This document shows, piece after piece, positions 1 to 6,543 of a DNA stretch of 9,160 nt. The position numbers were made by a program, and so were the translations under genes. The notes under the pieces are model-generated. The model was given only the letters and a program-made list of their open reading frames with translations. It did not search any database and was not told the origin of the DNA. Source of the DNA: Flavobacteriales bacterium (GTDB lineage Bacteria; Bacteroidota; Bacteroidia; Flavobacteriales_D; Sanyastnellaceae). Location of the stretch: NCBI GenBank assembly GCA_947464885.1, contig CANHYZ010000057.1, positions 1 to 9,160 of the forward strand, in the 5' to 3' direction. Within the stretch, counting starts at the first letter, position 1. Every line of letters begins with the position of its first letter.

Positions 1-1782
1 AAGCCGCTGTCTCAAACCAACTTGTCGCGATTGACAGAACAGCTGTTTGTCATGCGTCATTCATTCGATAAAAAGGGGAGTATCTACTTTAAGCACTTCA
101 ACGCGTATATCCGTTTGCTGCGCACTATGAAAATTGATGCTGCAGCATGTGACGCCGTATTGCAGGAAATTGTCGGCAGTCATATCATTCGTATTGAGAA
201 GGATGATTGTGCGCGATGGAAAAAACAACATCCAAGCATCGCTGCATTTCTGGAATTACCGGATAATCAACTCACGACCATTGAAGCCGTTCGTGGAGTT
301 CGCCTAGCGTTTGAAGCGTTGGACGAAGCCGACGATCTCTTGTATGCGGCCCGCATCAAATTGATGGAGTTGCTGCAGGATTTGGAGCAACTCATGACCG
401 TTTATCCATTGCTCAATGATGAAGAAATTGTATTGCATGTCTATCAATCGCTACTGGCCCGAACGAAAATTTATTACCGTGGGGAACCGGTTGATGGTCT
501 GCAGTTGATGAGCTTGTCGGAAACGCTTGCGCTGGATTTTGAGACCATCATCTTACTCGATGCCAACGAGGAATACATGCCGGGTGGTGGATTCGATCAG
601 TCGTTCATTCCGTTTGATTTGCGGGCCTTCCACCATTTATCGATGCCACAGGATCGCGACGGTATTCATGCCTATTCATTTTACCGGTTGCTCCATTGCG
701 CGAAAAATGTGCACTTTTTCTATTCCGAAATATCGGCCGATAAAAAGGGTTCAGAGGAGAGCCGATACATTCTCCAGCTGCGCGATGAATTGGCACGAGT
801 CAATCCGAATGTTGTGTTTTCGAACGAAACGATTGGAACAGCCCCCATGGTTAGTGGAAAGTCGTTTGTTCCCAATACGCCGTTCACACAACAACGCTTT
901 CTCGATTTTTTGCAACACGGTGTATCACCTTCTGCAATCAATAAATATGTGGCTTGTCCGCTCGATTTTTACCACCGTTACATCGCCGGATTGGGCGAGG
1001 AAGACGAGGTAGAGGAATATATTTCCAGCGGTACCTTCGGAAGTATTCTGCATGATGTCCTTGAGGGCTTTTATAAAAAATTCGAAGGCCGTTTTCCATC
1101 GGAATCGGATTTTCAAGAATTGAGCCGACAGGCGGAAGCGCTGCTGCGCGAGTCGTTGGGCAAAGAATACTCGGTGCGCAATGTCGAACGTGGATTGAAT
1201 TACCTCACGGTTGAAATGGGTCTTGAAATGTTGCGCAGCTATATCCGAAGAGAGACGGTGCGATTGCAAGGCGAGACTGAATCAGGCGTTGAACGTAAAG
1301 TGGTGTTGGTAGAAAAGGAAGTGTCTAAAGTGTTTCCTGCCGAACGCAGCAGCCTGGATATTCCGATCCGCATAAAGGGATTTGTCGATCGCGCTGATGA
1401 AGTGGATGGCGTGTTGCAGATTTTGGATTACAAAACGGGGAAGGTGAATGCGGAGAATGAATTCACTTCAGCCATTGAAGAGCTGTTTAAGGCAGCGAAA
1501 TGGAGCAAAGTATTGCAGCTATTTGCTTATGTATCCATGTCACGCGAAAACGGAAAACCTTTGCCGAAGGCCGGTTTCTATTCATTTATAAGCGACGGAG
1601 GTTCTTTTATGGGCTTGGATAATATCAGCCAGAGTATCATCAGTGAAGACACCGTTGACGAATTCGAATCAGCCTTGATGCGATGGGCTGAGGGAGTATA
1701 TCACACGGAATCCTTTGAGCACAAGGCAGGATCGAAGTACTGTGTTTATTGTCTTGAGAAGACGTCGGATCAGCGCTTCTGA
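1..1782 (+). CDS. AddB/RecB-like PD-(D/E)XK exonuclease family protein, C-terminal part (5' truncated by window edge)
   Basis: The reading frame is open from base 1 to the TGA at 1780-1782 (593 codons), so the true start lies outside the window; a TTG at 22 is not a credible start. Residues are counted from that TTG. Residues about 155-260 resemble the C-terminal helicase-like region of Bacteroidota AddB-type proteins (LLDANEEYMPGG, then SFIPFDLR). The nuclease domain follows: VACPLDFY with C312, then GFVDRAD (D456), LDYKTGK (D469, K471) and a QLFAY QxxxY motif (Q499, Y503), which are RecB-family nuclease landmarks. Near the end lies CVYC (C574, C577). Family members run to about 950-1050 aa, so roughly 350-450 residues are missing. 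The expected role is processing of double-strand DNA ends for recombinational repair in the cytoplasm. The fourth iron-sulphur cysteine of AddB nucleases is absent; an aspartate (D583) sits at its position. The 3' end overlaps the convergent flippase gene by 13 bp. Confidence 0.9.
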   Translation, partial: KPLSQTNLSRLTEQLFVMRHSFDKKGSIYFKHFNAYIRLLRTMKIDAAACDAVLQEIVGSHIIRIEKDDCARWKKQHPSIAAFLELPDNQLTTIEAVRGVRLAFEALDEADDLLYAARIKLMELLQDLEQLMTVYPLLNDEEIVLHVYQSLLARTKIYYRGEPVDGLQLMSLSETLALDFETIILLDANEEYMPGGGFDQSFIPFDLRAFHHLSMPQDRDGIHAYSFYRLLHCAKNVHFFYSEISADKKGSEESRYILQLRDELARVNPNVVFSNETIGTAPMVSGKSFVPNTPFTQQRFLDFLQHGVSPSAINKYVACPLDFYHRYIAGLGEEDEVEEYISSGTFGSILHDVLEGFYKKFEGRFPSESDFQELSRQAEALLRESLGKEYSVRNVERGLNYLTVEMGLEMLRSYIRRETVRLQGETESGVERKVVLVEKEVSKVFPAERSSLDIPIRIKGFVDRADEVDGVLQILDYKTGKVNAENEFTSAIEELFKAAKWSKVLQLFAYVSMSRENGKPLPKAGFYSFISDGGSFMGLDNISQSIISEDTVDEFESALMRWAEGVYHTESFEHKAGSKYCVYCLEKTSDQRF

Positions 1783-3239
1783 AACTTTCGCACAACAGCG
1801 TTGATGTCGGGACTTACCCCTGACCATAAAACAAGCGCTCCGAAGATTAGACTGAATAGTCCGCCGCGCAAGAGGATGTCGATGTATCCATTGCCCATTG
1901 TCGGAAAAAAGTATGCCGCGCTCGCGCTGCAGGCGCCAATCGCTGCGATATACAGAAATGACTTTGTAAAGGGCTGCATCCCGAATTTGACATGGATGAA
2001 AATGAGTCGTGCTGCATTGAATAATGCAAACGTGAGACACGATGCTATGCCGGCGCCGGTAATGCCGTAAATCGGTATCAGCGTAATGTTGGTGATCAGG
2101 GTGAACACAACCAGCACGAGCATGAACCACGTGTCGTAACGATAGTATTTTGAAGTGGCGATGATGATGCCGTTTGCGCCTGTGGCTAAATCGATGAGGT
2201 ATCCCAGCCCCATAAAGAGGATGACATTTCGAGCGGTAGCATAGTCGGCAGGCATCAATGAAAGCAGGCTGTCCATGGTAACCCAGAGACCAAGCAGCAG
2301 ATAAAGTCCGATGATGAATTGATTGAGTGCTGATTTACGGTAGACCAGCGCAATGTTGGCCATGTCGCCGCTTTTCCAGGATTCGGAAATAATGGTGGAT
2401 GAAATCCGCATGACCGATCGGGCAGGAATCTGAATCATACTTCCGAAATACGTAGCCACTGAAAACACACCGGCAGCGGCTAATCCAAGCATGTCGTTCA
2501 CAATAATCTTGTCGATGGTGGATATGAGCATGCCACTCAGTCCTGTAATCACCGAAAAGATGGCGACATCGCGCATTTCACGTTTCAACTCCGGTGCAAG
2601 TTTTTCCTTGGGCACGCGCCAGTGCCATTCACCCTTTTGATAAAGAATGATGATCATGCCTAAAGCGATGGCGCAGAAAGAAGTAAAATAGAGCAGCACA
2701 AAGGTGTCGAACGTGATGAAGCCGGCATGGTAAGCCACTGCAGCCAGAAGAATAACGACACGCAAAGCAATTTCTTTGACAATGATTCCGGCGGTCGAAA
2801 CATAGATTGACCGAGCAAAAACGTCAAGCACATTGAATATTCCAAGGAAAAAGGTGAGCGGCACCAAAAAGTAAATGTGCTCATTCAGCAGCGATGCATT
2901 CGACGCATTGCGCGCGATGTATTCATCTTTGAATAGCAAAAACGCACCGAGAAAGAGAAGCGAGCCGATGGCGGTAAAAAGCAGCGGATAGAACAGGAAT
3001 CCGCGGTGGCGTGTTTGCGCATCGCGGAATTGCGGGAATAGGCGCATGGTTACACCACCGAAGCCCAGATTACTCAACGAACTTGTTACGAGCGAAATGG
3101 ATATAATGACATTGAGCAAACCGTTTTGTTCGGGCGTGAGCCAAAGTCGGTTCATGAACCACACGGTCAGAAAGCCAAGAAACGCACCGGCATAGGAGTA
3201 TGCCGCGGATTGAATGGCCTGACGTGTGATGATGCCCAT
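1770..3239 (-). CDS. Oligosaccharide flippase (Wzx/MOP-type polysaccharide biosynthesis membrane protein)
   Basis: This 489-aa protein is almost entirely hydrophobic, with about 12-14 membrane segments, as in the MOP exporter superfamily (Wzx, RfbX, PST). The N-terminus (MGIITRQAIQSAAYSYAGAF) and the central GLAAAGVFSVATYFGSMIQI-type stretch are typical of Bacteroidota polysaccharide flippases, and the usual length is 440-500 aa. The expected role is flipping undecaprenyl-linked repeat units across the inner membrane. The ATG at 3237-3239 lies 5 bp after the stop of the acyltransferase gene on the same strand. It has no Shine-Dalgarno sequence, so translation probably depends on coupling to the upstream gene. 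It is the last gene of the minus-strand operon and its TGA lies inside the end of the convergent nuclease gene. The flippase class is well supported; the substrate cannot be told from sequence. Confidence 0.9.
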   Translation of the reverse strand: MGIITRQAIQSAAYSYAGAFLGFLTVWFMNRLWLTPEQNGLLNVIISISLVTSSLSNLGFGGVTMRLFPQFRDAQTRHRGFLFYPLLFTAIGSLLFLGAFLLFKDEYIARNASNASLLNEHIYFLVPLTFFLGIFNVLDVFARSIYVSTAGIIVKEIALRVVILLAAVAYHAGFITFDTFVLLYFTSFCAIALGMIIILYQKGEWHWRVPKEKLAPELKREMRDVAIFSVITGLSGMLISTIDKIIVNDMLGLAAAGVFSVATYFGSMIQIPARSVMRISSTIISESWKSGDMANIALVYRKSALNQFIIGLYLLLGLWVTMDSLLSLMPADYATARNVILFMGLGYLIDLATGANGIIIATSKYYRYDTWFMLVLVVFTLITNITLIPIYGITGAGIASCLTFALFNAARLIFIHVKFGMQPFTKSFLYIAAIGACSASAAYFFPTMGNGYIDILLRGGLFSLIFGALVLWSGVSPDINAVVRKFQKR

Positions 3240-3244
3240 GGTAA

Positions 3245-3922
3245 TCAGTGCGATTTCAGTTGGGAAAGAAACGTCTTGATATCGCGCATGGCCTCAGCAT
3301 TTTCCTTCAGCCAATTCAAGTCTCTATTCCACCAGTTGAACTTTTCAAGTTCTGCAATTTCTTCCGGCGAGAAGCGAAAACGCAAGTGTTGAGCGGGTAC
3401 ACCACCAACGATGCTGTAGGGTGCAACATCTTTTGTCACAACAGCACCTGCCGCGATAATGGCTCCGTTGCCAATGCTAATTCCCGACCGCAAAATGGCC
3501 CGTGCACCAATCCAGACGTCATGCCCAATGGTCGTTTCAGGGAATTCGTTGAAAATGCTATTCGATACTATGACAGGGTTGGCTTGACCAATTTCAGAAT
3601 AAAACATCGGGTGCGAAGAGACAAAATCTTTGCTCGGGTGCTCACCGAGTCCGATGAGTACCTGTGGTCCTATACAGCAGAATTTTCCTAGCGTCGCATG
3701 ATGCACCTGACTATCGCGTGCGATGTAGGAGAAGTCGCCGAGGCTGCAATTGCGCACGCGTGCATACTTGTAGATTGCACTGTATTGGCCCAGTTTTACG
3801 CCACTCAATTCTGCACCGTACTCAATGCGATTGTGCTTACCTATGTTGGTGAGCTTGTGGTAAAACCAGGTTAGTATCCATCGTAGCCATAGGGTCAATG
3901 GATTTTTTACTATTACTTCCAT
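3245..3922 (-). CDS. CatB/Vat-like left-handed beta-helix acyltransferase (hexapeptide-repeat O-acetyltransferase)
   Basis: This 225-aa protein has a short hydrophobic N-terminus (residues 8-20), then hexapeptide repeats from about 31 to 180. These include IGHDVWIGARAIL (132-144) and IGNGAIIAAGAVVTKDV, followed by VGGVPAQHLRFRF, the hallmark end of xenobiotic/sugar acetyltransferases. The loop with GEHPSKDFVSSHPMFY (H95, H104) corresponds to the insertion that carries the catalytic histidine in the CatB/VatD group. The C-terminal helix (FSPEEIAELEKFNWWN) is also typical of that group. The likely reaction is acetyl-CoA-dependent O-acetylation of a sugar in a surface glycan, inferred from its place between a glycosyltransferase-like gene and a flippase gene. 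The start ATG (3920-3922) overlaps the upstream gene's end by 10 bp and is preceded by a strong AGGAGG. The family is secure; the acceptor is unknown. Confidence 0.9.
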   Translation of the reverse strand: MEVIVKNPLTLWLRWILTWFYHKLTNIGKHNRIEYGAELSGVKLGQYSAIYKYARVRNCSLGDFSYIARDSQVHHATLGKFCCIGPQVLIGLGEHPSKDFVSSHPMFYSEIGQANPVIVSNSIFNEFPETTIGHDVWIGARAILRSGISIGNGAIIAAGAVVTKDVAPYSIVGGVPAQHLRFRFSPEEIAELEKFNWWNRDLNWLKENAEAMRDIKTFLSQLKSH

Positions 3923-4821
3923 GCGTTATCCTCCTGGTTGATTCGTGGGAATGCGTCGATGTAACTTTTACGGCCGGCGTTATAAATGGAGCATCCGCGG
4001 TATGCGGCATAATGCTTCAGGTTGAAGTAGCCCTTATACACCTTCGACCACGTGTAAAACAACTCGCCCATGGTGCGGGTTGTTGAGGCGCCAATATTGG
4101 TGTGAAAAGGAACGTAGGTGCAGTGCTCCGCGTTGTCGTAAAAGTGGACTTCTTTCGTGTAGACGATATTGTCTTCTTTCACTACAATGTTTTCATGCCA
4201 GCTGTGGTCGGCGCCGAGAAGAATAACGTTTCGGTGACCGGAATTGATGGCGTGAAAAACAGCTGAAACCAGAACGTTCTGGCATTGAGGTGATGCCCAT
4301 CCGCGGCGAAAGAACCAATGGCCAAGTGAGCGATATCCGTTGTATACGATGTAGTTGAAAAAGTGGATGTGAATCAGTTTGTTTTCGCTGAGCTTGTTTA
4401 GGTTGCGAGCCTTTCTCGCACTGTGCGGCACATACAAGTGTACCGGCCATGATGTGCGTTGCGCCATGGCGTCGAGGATGCCGTGAATGGCCGGTGTGTC
4501 GGCCTCCCAAAAAGCAGGGTCGAGCATGAGGTAATAGGTCGGTTTCAGTTGGGCGTAGGCATCGGAAACCGCAAAACCGTTGACACAGAGCAAATCATGG
4601 CGCTGAAGTTCGTTGCGGTAGTGTTCCATGTCTTGCGCGAGCGATGGTCCATTGCCAAGCACAACGCACGTCGGATATGCAGCCGCAGGATAAGCTGCAG
4701 GCTTGCGCCATAGGATGAGCATTTTCAGCAGGGAAAGGGACGTTTGTGCCAAACCGCTGATGAACGTGAGGGTGGAATCTACAATGGGCTTAAGAACCGA
4801 CATTCCTGCAAAGTTATTCAA
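3913..4821 (-). CDS. Putative glycosyltransferase of the GT42 (Cst-type)/DUF115-like Rossmann group
   Basis: The protein is up to 302 aa. Visible signatures are VVLGNGPSLAQDM (residues 53-65), a nucleotide-binding-like glycine turn; LLCVNGFAVSD with N81; YYLMLDPAFW (96-105); NVLVSAVFHAINSG with S186; NVILLGADHSW (198-208); and the C-terminal GCSIYNAGRKSYIDAFPR. This order (GNGPSL, xxCN, SxxxxAxxxG, LLGxD, then a short beta strand ending in N) matches the layout of GT42 sialyltransferases and of DUF115/MptE-like proteins; I recognise the fold class, not a specific enzyme. Context, first gene of an acyltransferase-flippase operon, favours glycan synthesis. The start is uncertain: the TTG at 4821 gives 302 aa, the ATG at 4803 gives 296 aa, and the frame stays open upstream to a stop at 4861-4863. 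Neither start has a clear ribosome binding site. The TAA at 3913-3915 overlaps the next gene. Confidence 0.7.
   Translation of the reverse strand: MNNFAGMSVLKPIVDSTLTFISGLAQTSLSLLKMLILWRKPAAYPAAAYPTCVVLGNGPSLAQDMEHYRNELQRHDLLCVNGFAVSDAYAQLKPTYYLMLDPAFWEADTPAIHGILDAMAQRTSWPVHLYVPHSARKARNLNKLSENKLIHIHFFNYIVYNGYRSLGHWFFRRGWASPQCQNVLVSAVFHAINSGHRNVILLGADHSWHENIVVKEDNIVYTKEVHFYDNAEHCTYVPFHTNIGASTTRTMGELFYTWSKVYKGYFNLKHYAAYRGCSIYNAGRKSYIDAFPRINQEDNAWK
3930..3935 (-). promoter_or_regulatory. Strong Shine-Dalgarno site (AGGAGG) for the acyltransferase gene
   Basis: On the minus strand the sequence reads AGGAGG, then seven bases, then the ATG at 3922. It lies within the 3' end of the upstream gene, supporting the ATG choice and translational coupling across the 10-bp overlap. 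No other start in this window has a comparable site. Confidence 0.75.
4809..4816 (-). promoter_or_regulatory. Possible Bacteroidota -7 box (TAACTTTG) for the minus-strand glycan operon
   Basis: On the minus strand the sequence is an exact match to TAnnTTTG, the -7 element of the Bacteroidota primary sigma factor. It ends six bases before the ATG at 4803, so a transcript from it would be nearly leaderless. If the TTG at 4821 is the true start, the motif lies inside the gene and is probably irrelevant. No TTG/TTTG -33 element is visible at the expected spacing. Confidence 0.3.
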
Positions 4822-4844
4822 CTTCGGATGTATTTTGTGCCCTG

Positions 4845-5594
4845 ATGCAAACCCCCGTCGTCACAGTTATCACAGTTGTTTTCAATGGTGAGCAATATAT
4901 TGAGCGAACCCTTCGCAGCGTTCAGGCGCAGCGCGGCGTTGCATTGGAGCATTTAATCATCGATGGTGCTTCAAAGGATGGCACGTTGACTATCGTTGAT
5001 CGCATGAAGAATGCAACGACTGTGGTGGTGTCCGAGCGGGATCGCGGTATTTACGATGCAATGAATAAGGGATTGGCAAAGGCAAGCGGCACCTTCGTAA
5101 TTTTCATGAATGCCGGTGATGAGTTTGCTGATGAATTGGCGTTGAGTCGCGCTATGGACGGTAACGTCAACGCTGATTTTATTTATGGCAATACGCTGGT
5201 TGTGGATGAAAGAGGCATTGTATTGGGCGACCGACGCCTTTCGCCACCACCTCAATTGACCTGGCGAAGCTTCAATCACGGCATGTGTGTGTCGCATCAA
5301 TCGATGTTGGTGCGCCGTACGTTGGCCGTGCCATTTGATCTGAGTTATAAAATCAGTGCTGATATTGATTGGACGATTCGCGTGCTAAAGCAGTGCAAGG
5401 AGATCGTGAATGCCAACGCTTATATCGCCCGATTCCTGGAGGGTGGTGTTTCTGCGGCCCGAAGAAAGGAAGGGTTGAAGGAACGGTTTGAGATCATGCG
5501 ACGCCATTACGGGCTCATTCCCACGCTGTTCAATCATCTTTTTATTGCGCTGCGCTATCCTTTGCAGCGGGTGTTTCGCAAGTCGATGACCTAG
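4845..5594 (+). CDS. Family 2 glycosyltransferase (GT-A fold, WcaE-like)
   Basis: This 249-aa protein opens with VTVITVVFNGEQYIERTLRS (7-25), the GT2 N-terminal strand. It then shows LIIDGASKDGT (37-47), SERDRGIYDAMNKGL (63-77) and FMNAGDEF (87-94). In the last motif the asparagine-led NAGD replaces a canonical DxD, as is common in this subgroup. Downstream are SHQSMLVRR and SADIDWTIRV, where the aspartates resemble the acceptor-side catalytic region. A basic, partly hydrophobic C-terminus follows. The likely role is transfer of a sugar from a nucleotide-sugar donor to a growing polysaccharide at the cytoplasmic face of the membrane. It is transcribed divergently from the flippase operon and is probably part of the same glycan locus. 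The ATG at 4845 begins just before the first GT2 strand, so an upstream start is unnecessary. It has no Shine-Dalgarno site. The donor sugar cannot be assigned. Confidence 0.92.
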   Translation: MQTPVVTVITVVFNGEQYIERTLRSVQAQRGVALEHLIIDGASKDGTLTIVDRMKNATTVVVSERDRGIYDAMNKGLAKASGTFVIFMNAGDEFADELALSRAMDGNVNADFIYGNTLVVDERGIVLGDRRLSPPPQLTWRSFNHGMCVSHQSMLVRRTLAVPFDLSYKISADIDWTIRVLKQCKEIVNANAYIARFLEGGVSAARRKEGLKERFEIMRRHYGLIPTLFNHLFIALRYPLQRVFRKSMT

Positions 5595-5616
5595 CCTTGG
5601 CTCCGCTCGGTTGTCG
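5592..5616. repeat. Degenerate copy of the GC-rich interspersed repeat seen after hflX
   Basis: The sequence begins with the TAG stop codon of the glycosyltransferase gene and reads TAGCC, TTGG, then CTCCGCTCGG, TTGTC. It matches the repeat starting at 8111 (TAGCC, TCGA, then CTCCGCTCGG, CTACC) with scattered substitutions, and in both places TAG is a stop codon. It fills most of the 35-bp convergent gap before the DUF4286 gene. I see no strong hairpin and no T tract, so it is not a classical terminator. Confidence 0.55.
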
Positions 5617-5629
5617 GGACTTATTGAAA

Positions 5630-5974
5630 TCAGTTCGGATTAACGCTGGGATAAGGCGAACGAATTTCATGCACAATTTCGAGTGTCGTGCGGAAAGCGG
5701 CAACACGTGAACCGTATTTATCGGCGTGCTCCTTTTGTAATGCCGGGGCAAATTGCTCCATATATTCGTTGAGGTCACTCTGATTACGAGCAACGTATTG
5801 TATTGCGTAGGTCACACCGTTTTCCTCGTATTCGTGAATACGGCAAACGCGATTTTCCAAGAACATCCCCGTATTCATCACATCGGGAATGTGCTTGAAC
5901 ATCATCCAATCGAGCCATTCTTCATGGATTTCAGCATCAACACTGCACGTCACGTTGTAAAGCACACGATTCAT
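5630..5974 (-). CDS. DUF4286 family protein
   Basis: This is a complete 114-aa protein. It begins VLYNVTCSVDAEIHEEWLDW (4-23) and continues MMFKHIPDVMNTGMF (24-38), then the RVCRIHEYEENGVTYAIQYV region, and ends with YGSRVAAFRTTLEIV. That succession is the DUF4286 family pattern, with the conserved YNVT start, HxxWLxW, HIPxVMxTG and the AFRTxLE end. The size is typical. The pattern suggests a small ferredoxin-like alpha/beta domain that may dimerise, but no reaction is known to me and no catalytic set is evident. There is no signal peptide or membrane segment, so it should be cytoplasmic. It is a single-gene unit, convergent with the glycosyltransferase and divergent from the 6094 gene. The ATG at 5972-5974 sits directly before the conserved start; no Shine-Dalgarno is present. 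Confidence 0.88.
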   Translation of the reverse strand: MNRVLYNVTCSVDAEIHEEWLDWMMFKHIPDVMNTGMFLENRVCRIHEYEENGVTYAIQYVARNQSDLNEYMEQFAPALQKEHADKYGSRVAAFRTTLEIVHEIRSPYPSVNPN

Positions 5975-6093
5975 AAGCGATTTTATGGTCGCAAAGATTG
6001 GGTAGAAACACGCAACATCATCTACGGAGATAATTTTAAGCAGTCAGGCGCGCATTGGCTGCCTTGGTTTAGTTTTGGCAAAACTTCTTTCAC
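5975..6093. other. Divergent intergenic region (DUF4286 / four-helix membrane protein)
   Basis: These 119 bp must hold both promoters. On the plus strand there is an exact TAnnTTTG box at 6070-6077. On the minus strand there is a one-mismatch candidate, AATCTTTG (5992-5999), close to the DUF4286 start. I see no repeats, strong hairpins or small genes. Confidence 0.5.
6070..6077 (+). promoter_or_regulatory. Candidate Bacteroidota -7 promoter element (TAGTTTTG)
   Basis: This exactly matches TAnnTTTG and lies 16 bp before the ATG at 6094, implying a leader of about 10 bases. The nearest upstream TTG (6055-6057) is too close to act as a well-spaced -33 element, so support rests on the -7 box and its position. 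It would drive the membrane protein, cytochrome and perhaps hflX. Confidence 0.4.
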
Positions 6094-6543
6094 ATGCATA
6101 CCGGATTACTACATCTACATTCTTTCTTGCGTTGGGTGGGACTTTTGCTCATGCTCATTACCATTGTCGACAGTCTTGTGCGCATCTATCGTCCGTTTCT
6201 CAATAACGAACGGAAGCTCTCCCTCTTAACAATGATTATTCTGCACACGCAATTGCTCATTGGTATTGCCCTTTATTTCGTAAGTCCGTTTGTCGCCAAT
6301 GCCATTGAATCAGGCAACATCATGAAGGATCCGGTGAACCGTTTTTATCTGGTCGAACACTTTTTAGGGATGGCGCTTGCCATTGCACTCGTAACCATCG
6401 GTCATGTGAAGGCTAAAAAGCAAAGTGAGAGTTGGGCCAAGCACAAGCTCATTTTCACGTACTACACCCTTGCGCTAATTCTCATTTTAATCAGTATTCC
6501 ATGGCCGTTCAGAGTGGTAGGAGAAGGACGCGGTTGGTTGTAA
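6094..6543 (+). CDS. Four-helix, histidine-rich integral membrane protein (cytochrome-b-like)
   Basis: This 149-aa protein has four hydrophobic segments, at about residues 11-30, 43-64, 87-105 and 119-137. Histidines lie in or next to each helix: H9, H51, H89 (VEHFLG) and H117 (AKHK), with H104 as another candidate. The ending ISIPWPFR matches Bacteroidota proteins I recall being loosely annotated as cytochrome B. This spacing is compatible with bis-histidine haem b binding in a four-helix bundle, but that is inference and no enzyme is identified. The ATG at 6094 comes just before the HLHSFLRW start usual for such proteins. The last 43 bp overlap the start of the c-type cytochrome gene, so the two are almost certainly co-transcribed and probably act together at the inner membrane. 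Confidence 0.8.
   Translation: MHTGLLHLHSFLRWVGLLLMLITIVDSLVRIYRPFLNNERKLSLLTMIILHTQLLIGIALYFVSPFVANAIESGNIMKDPVNRFYLVEHFLGMALAIALVTIGHVKAKKQSESWAKHKLIFTYYTLALILILISIPWPFRVVGEGRGWL

Noticed and set aside
1669..2130. Minus-strand 153-codon frame across the nuclease/flippase junction
   Set aside because: It overlaps two well-supported genes and its sequence is low in hydrophobic-core pattern, rich in His, Arg and Cys, which is typical of a shadow frame.
5595..5629. Bidirectional terminator between the glycosyltransferase and DUF4286 genes
   Set aside because: I could not fold a GC-rich hairpin followed by T residues on either strand in these 35 bp.
5753..6229. Plus-strand 158-codon frame across the DUF4286 gene and the next gene's start
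   Set aside because: It is antisense to a conserved family protein and out of frame with the membrane protein. Its composition is not protein-like.
6432..6500. Upstream extension of the cytochrome c gene to 6432
   Set aside because: The extra 23 residues lie entirely in the other frame of the membrane protein gene and would bury the lipoprotein signal peptide; the ATG at 6501 gives a proper signal sequence.
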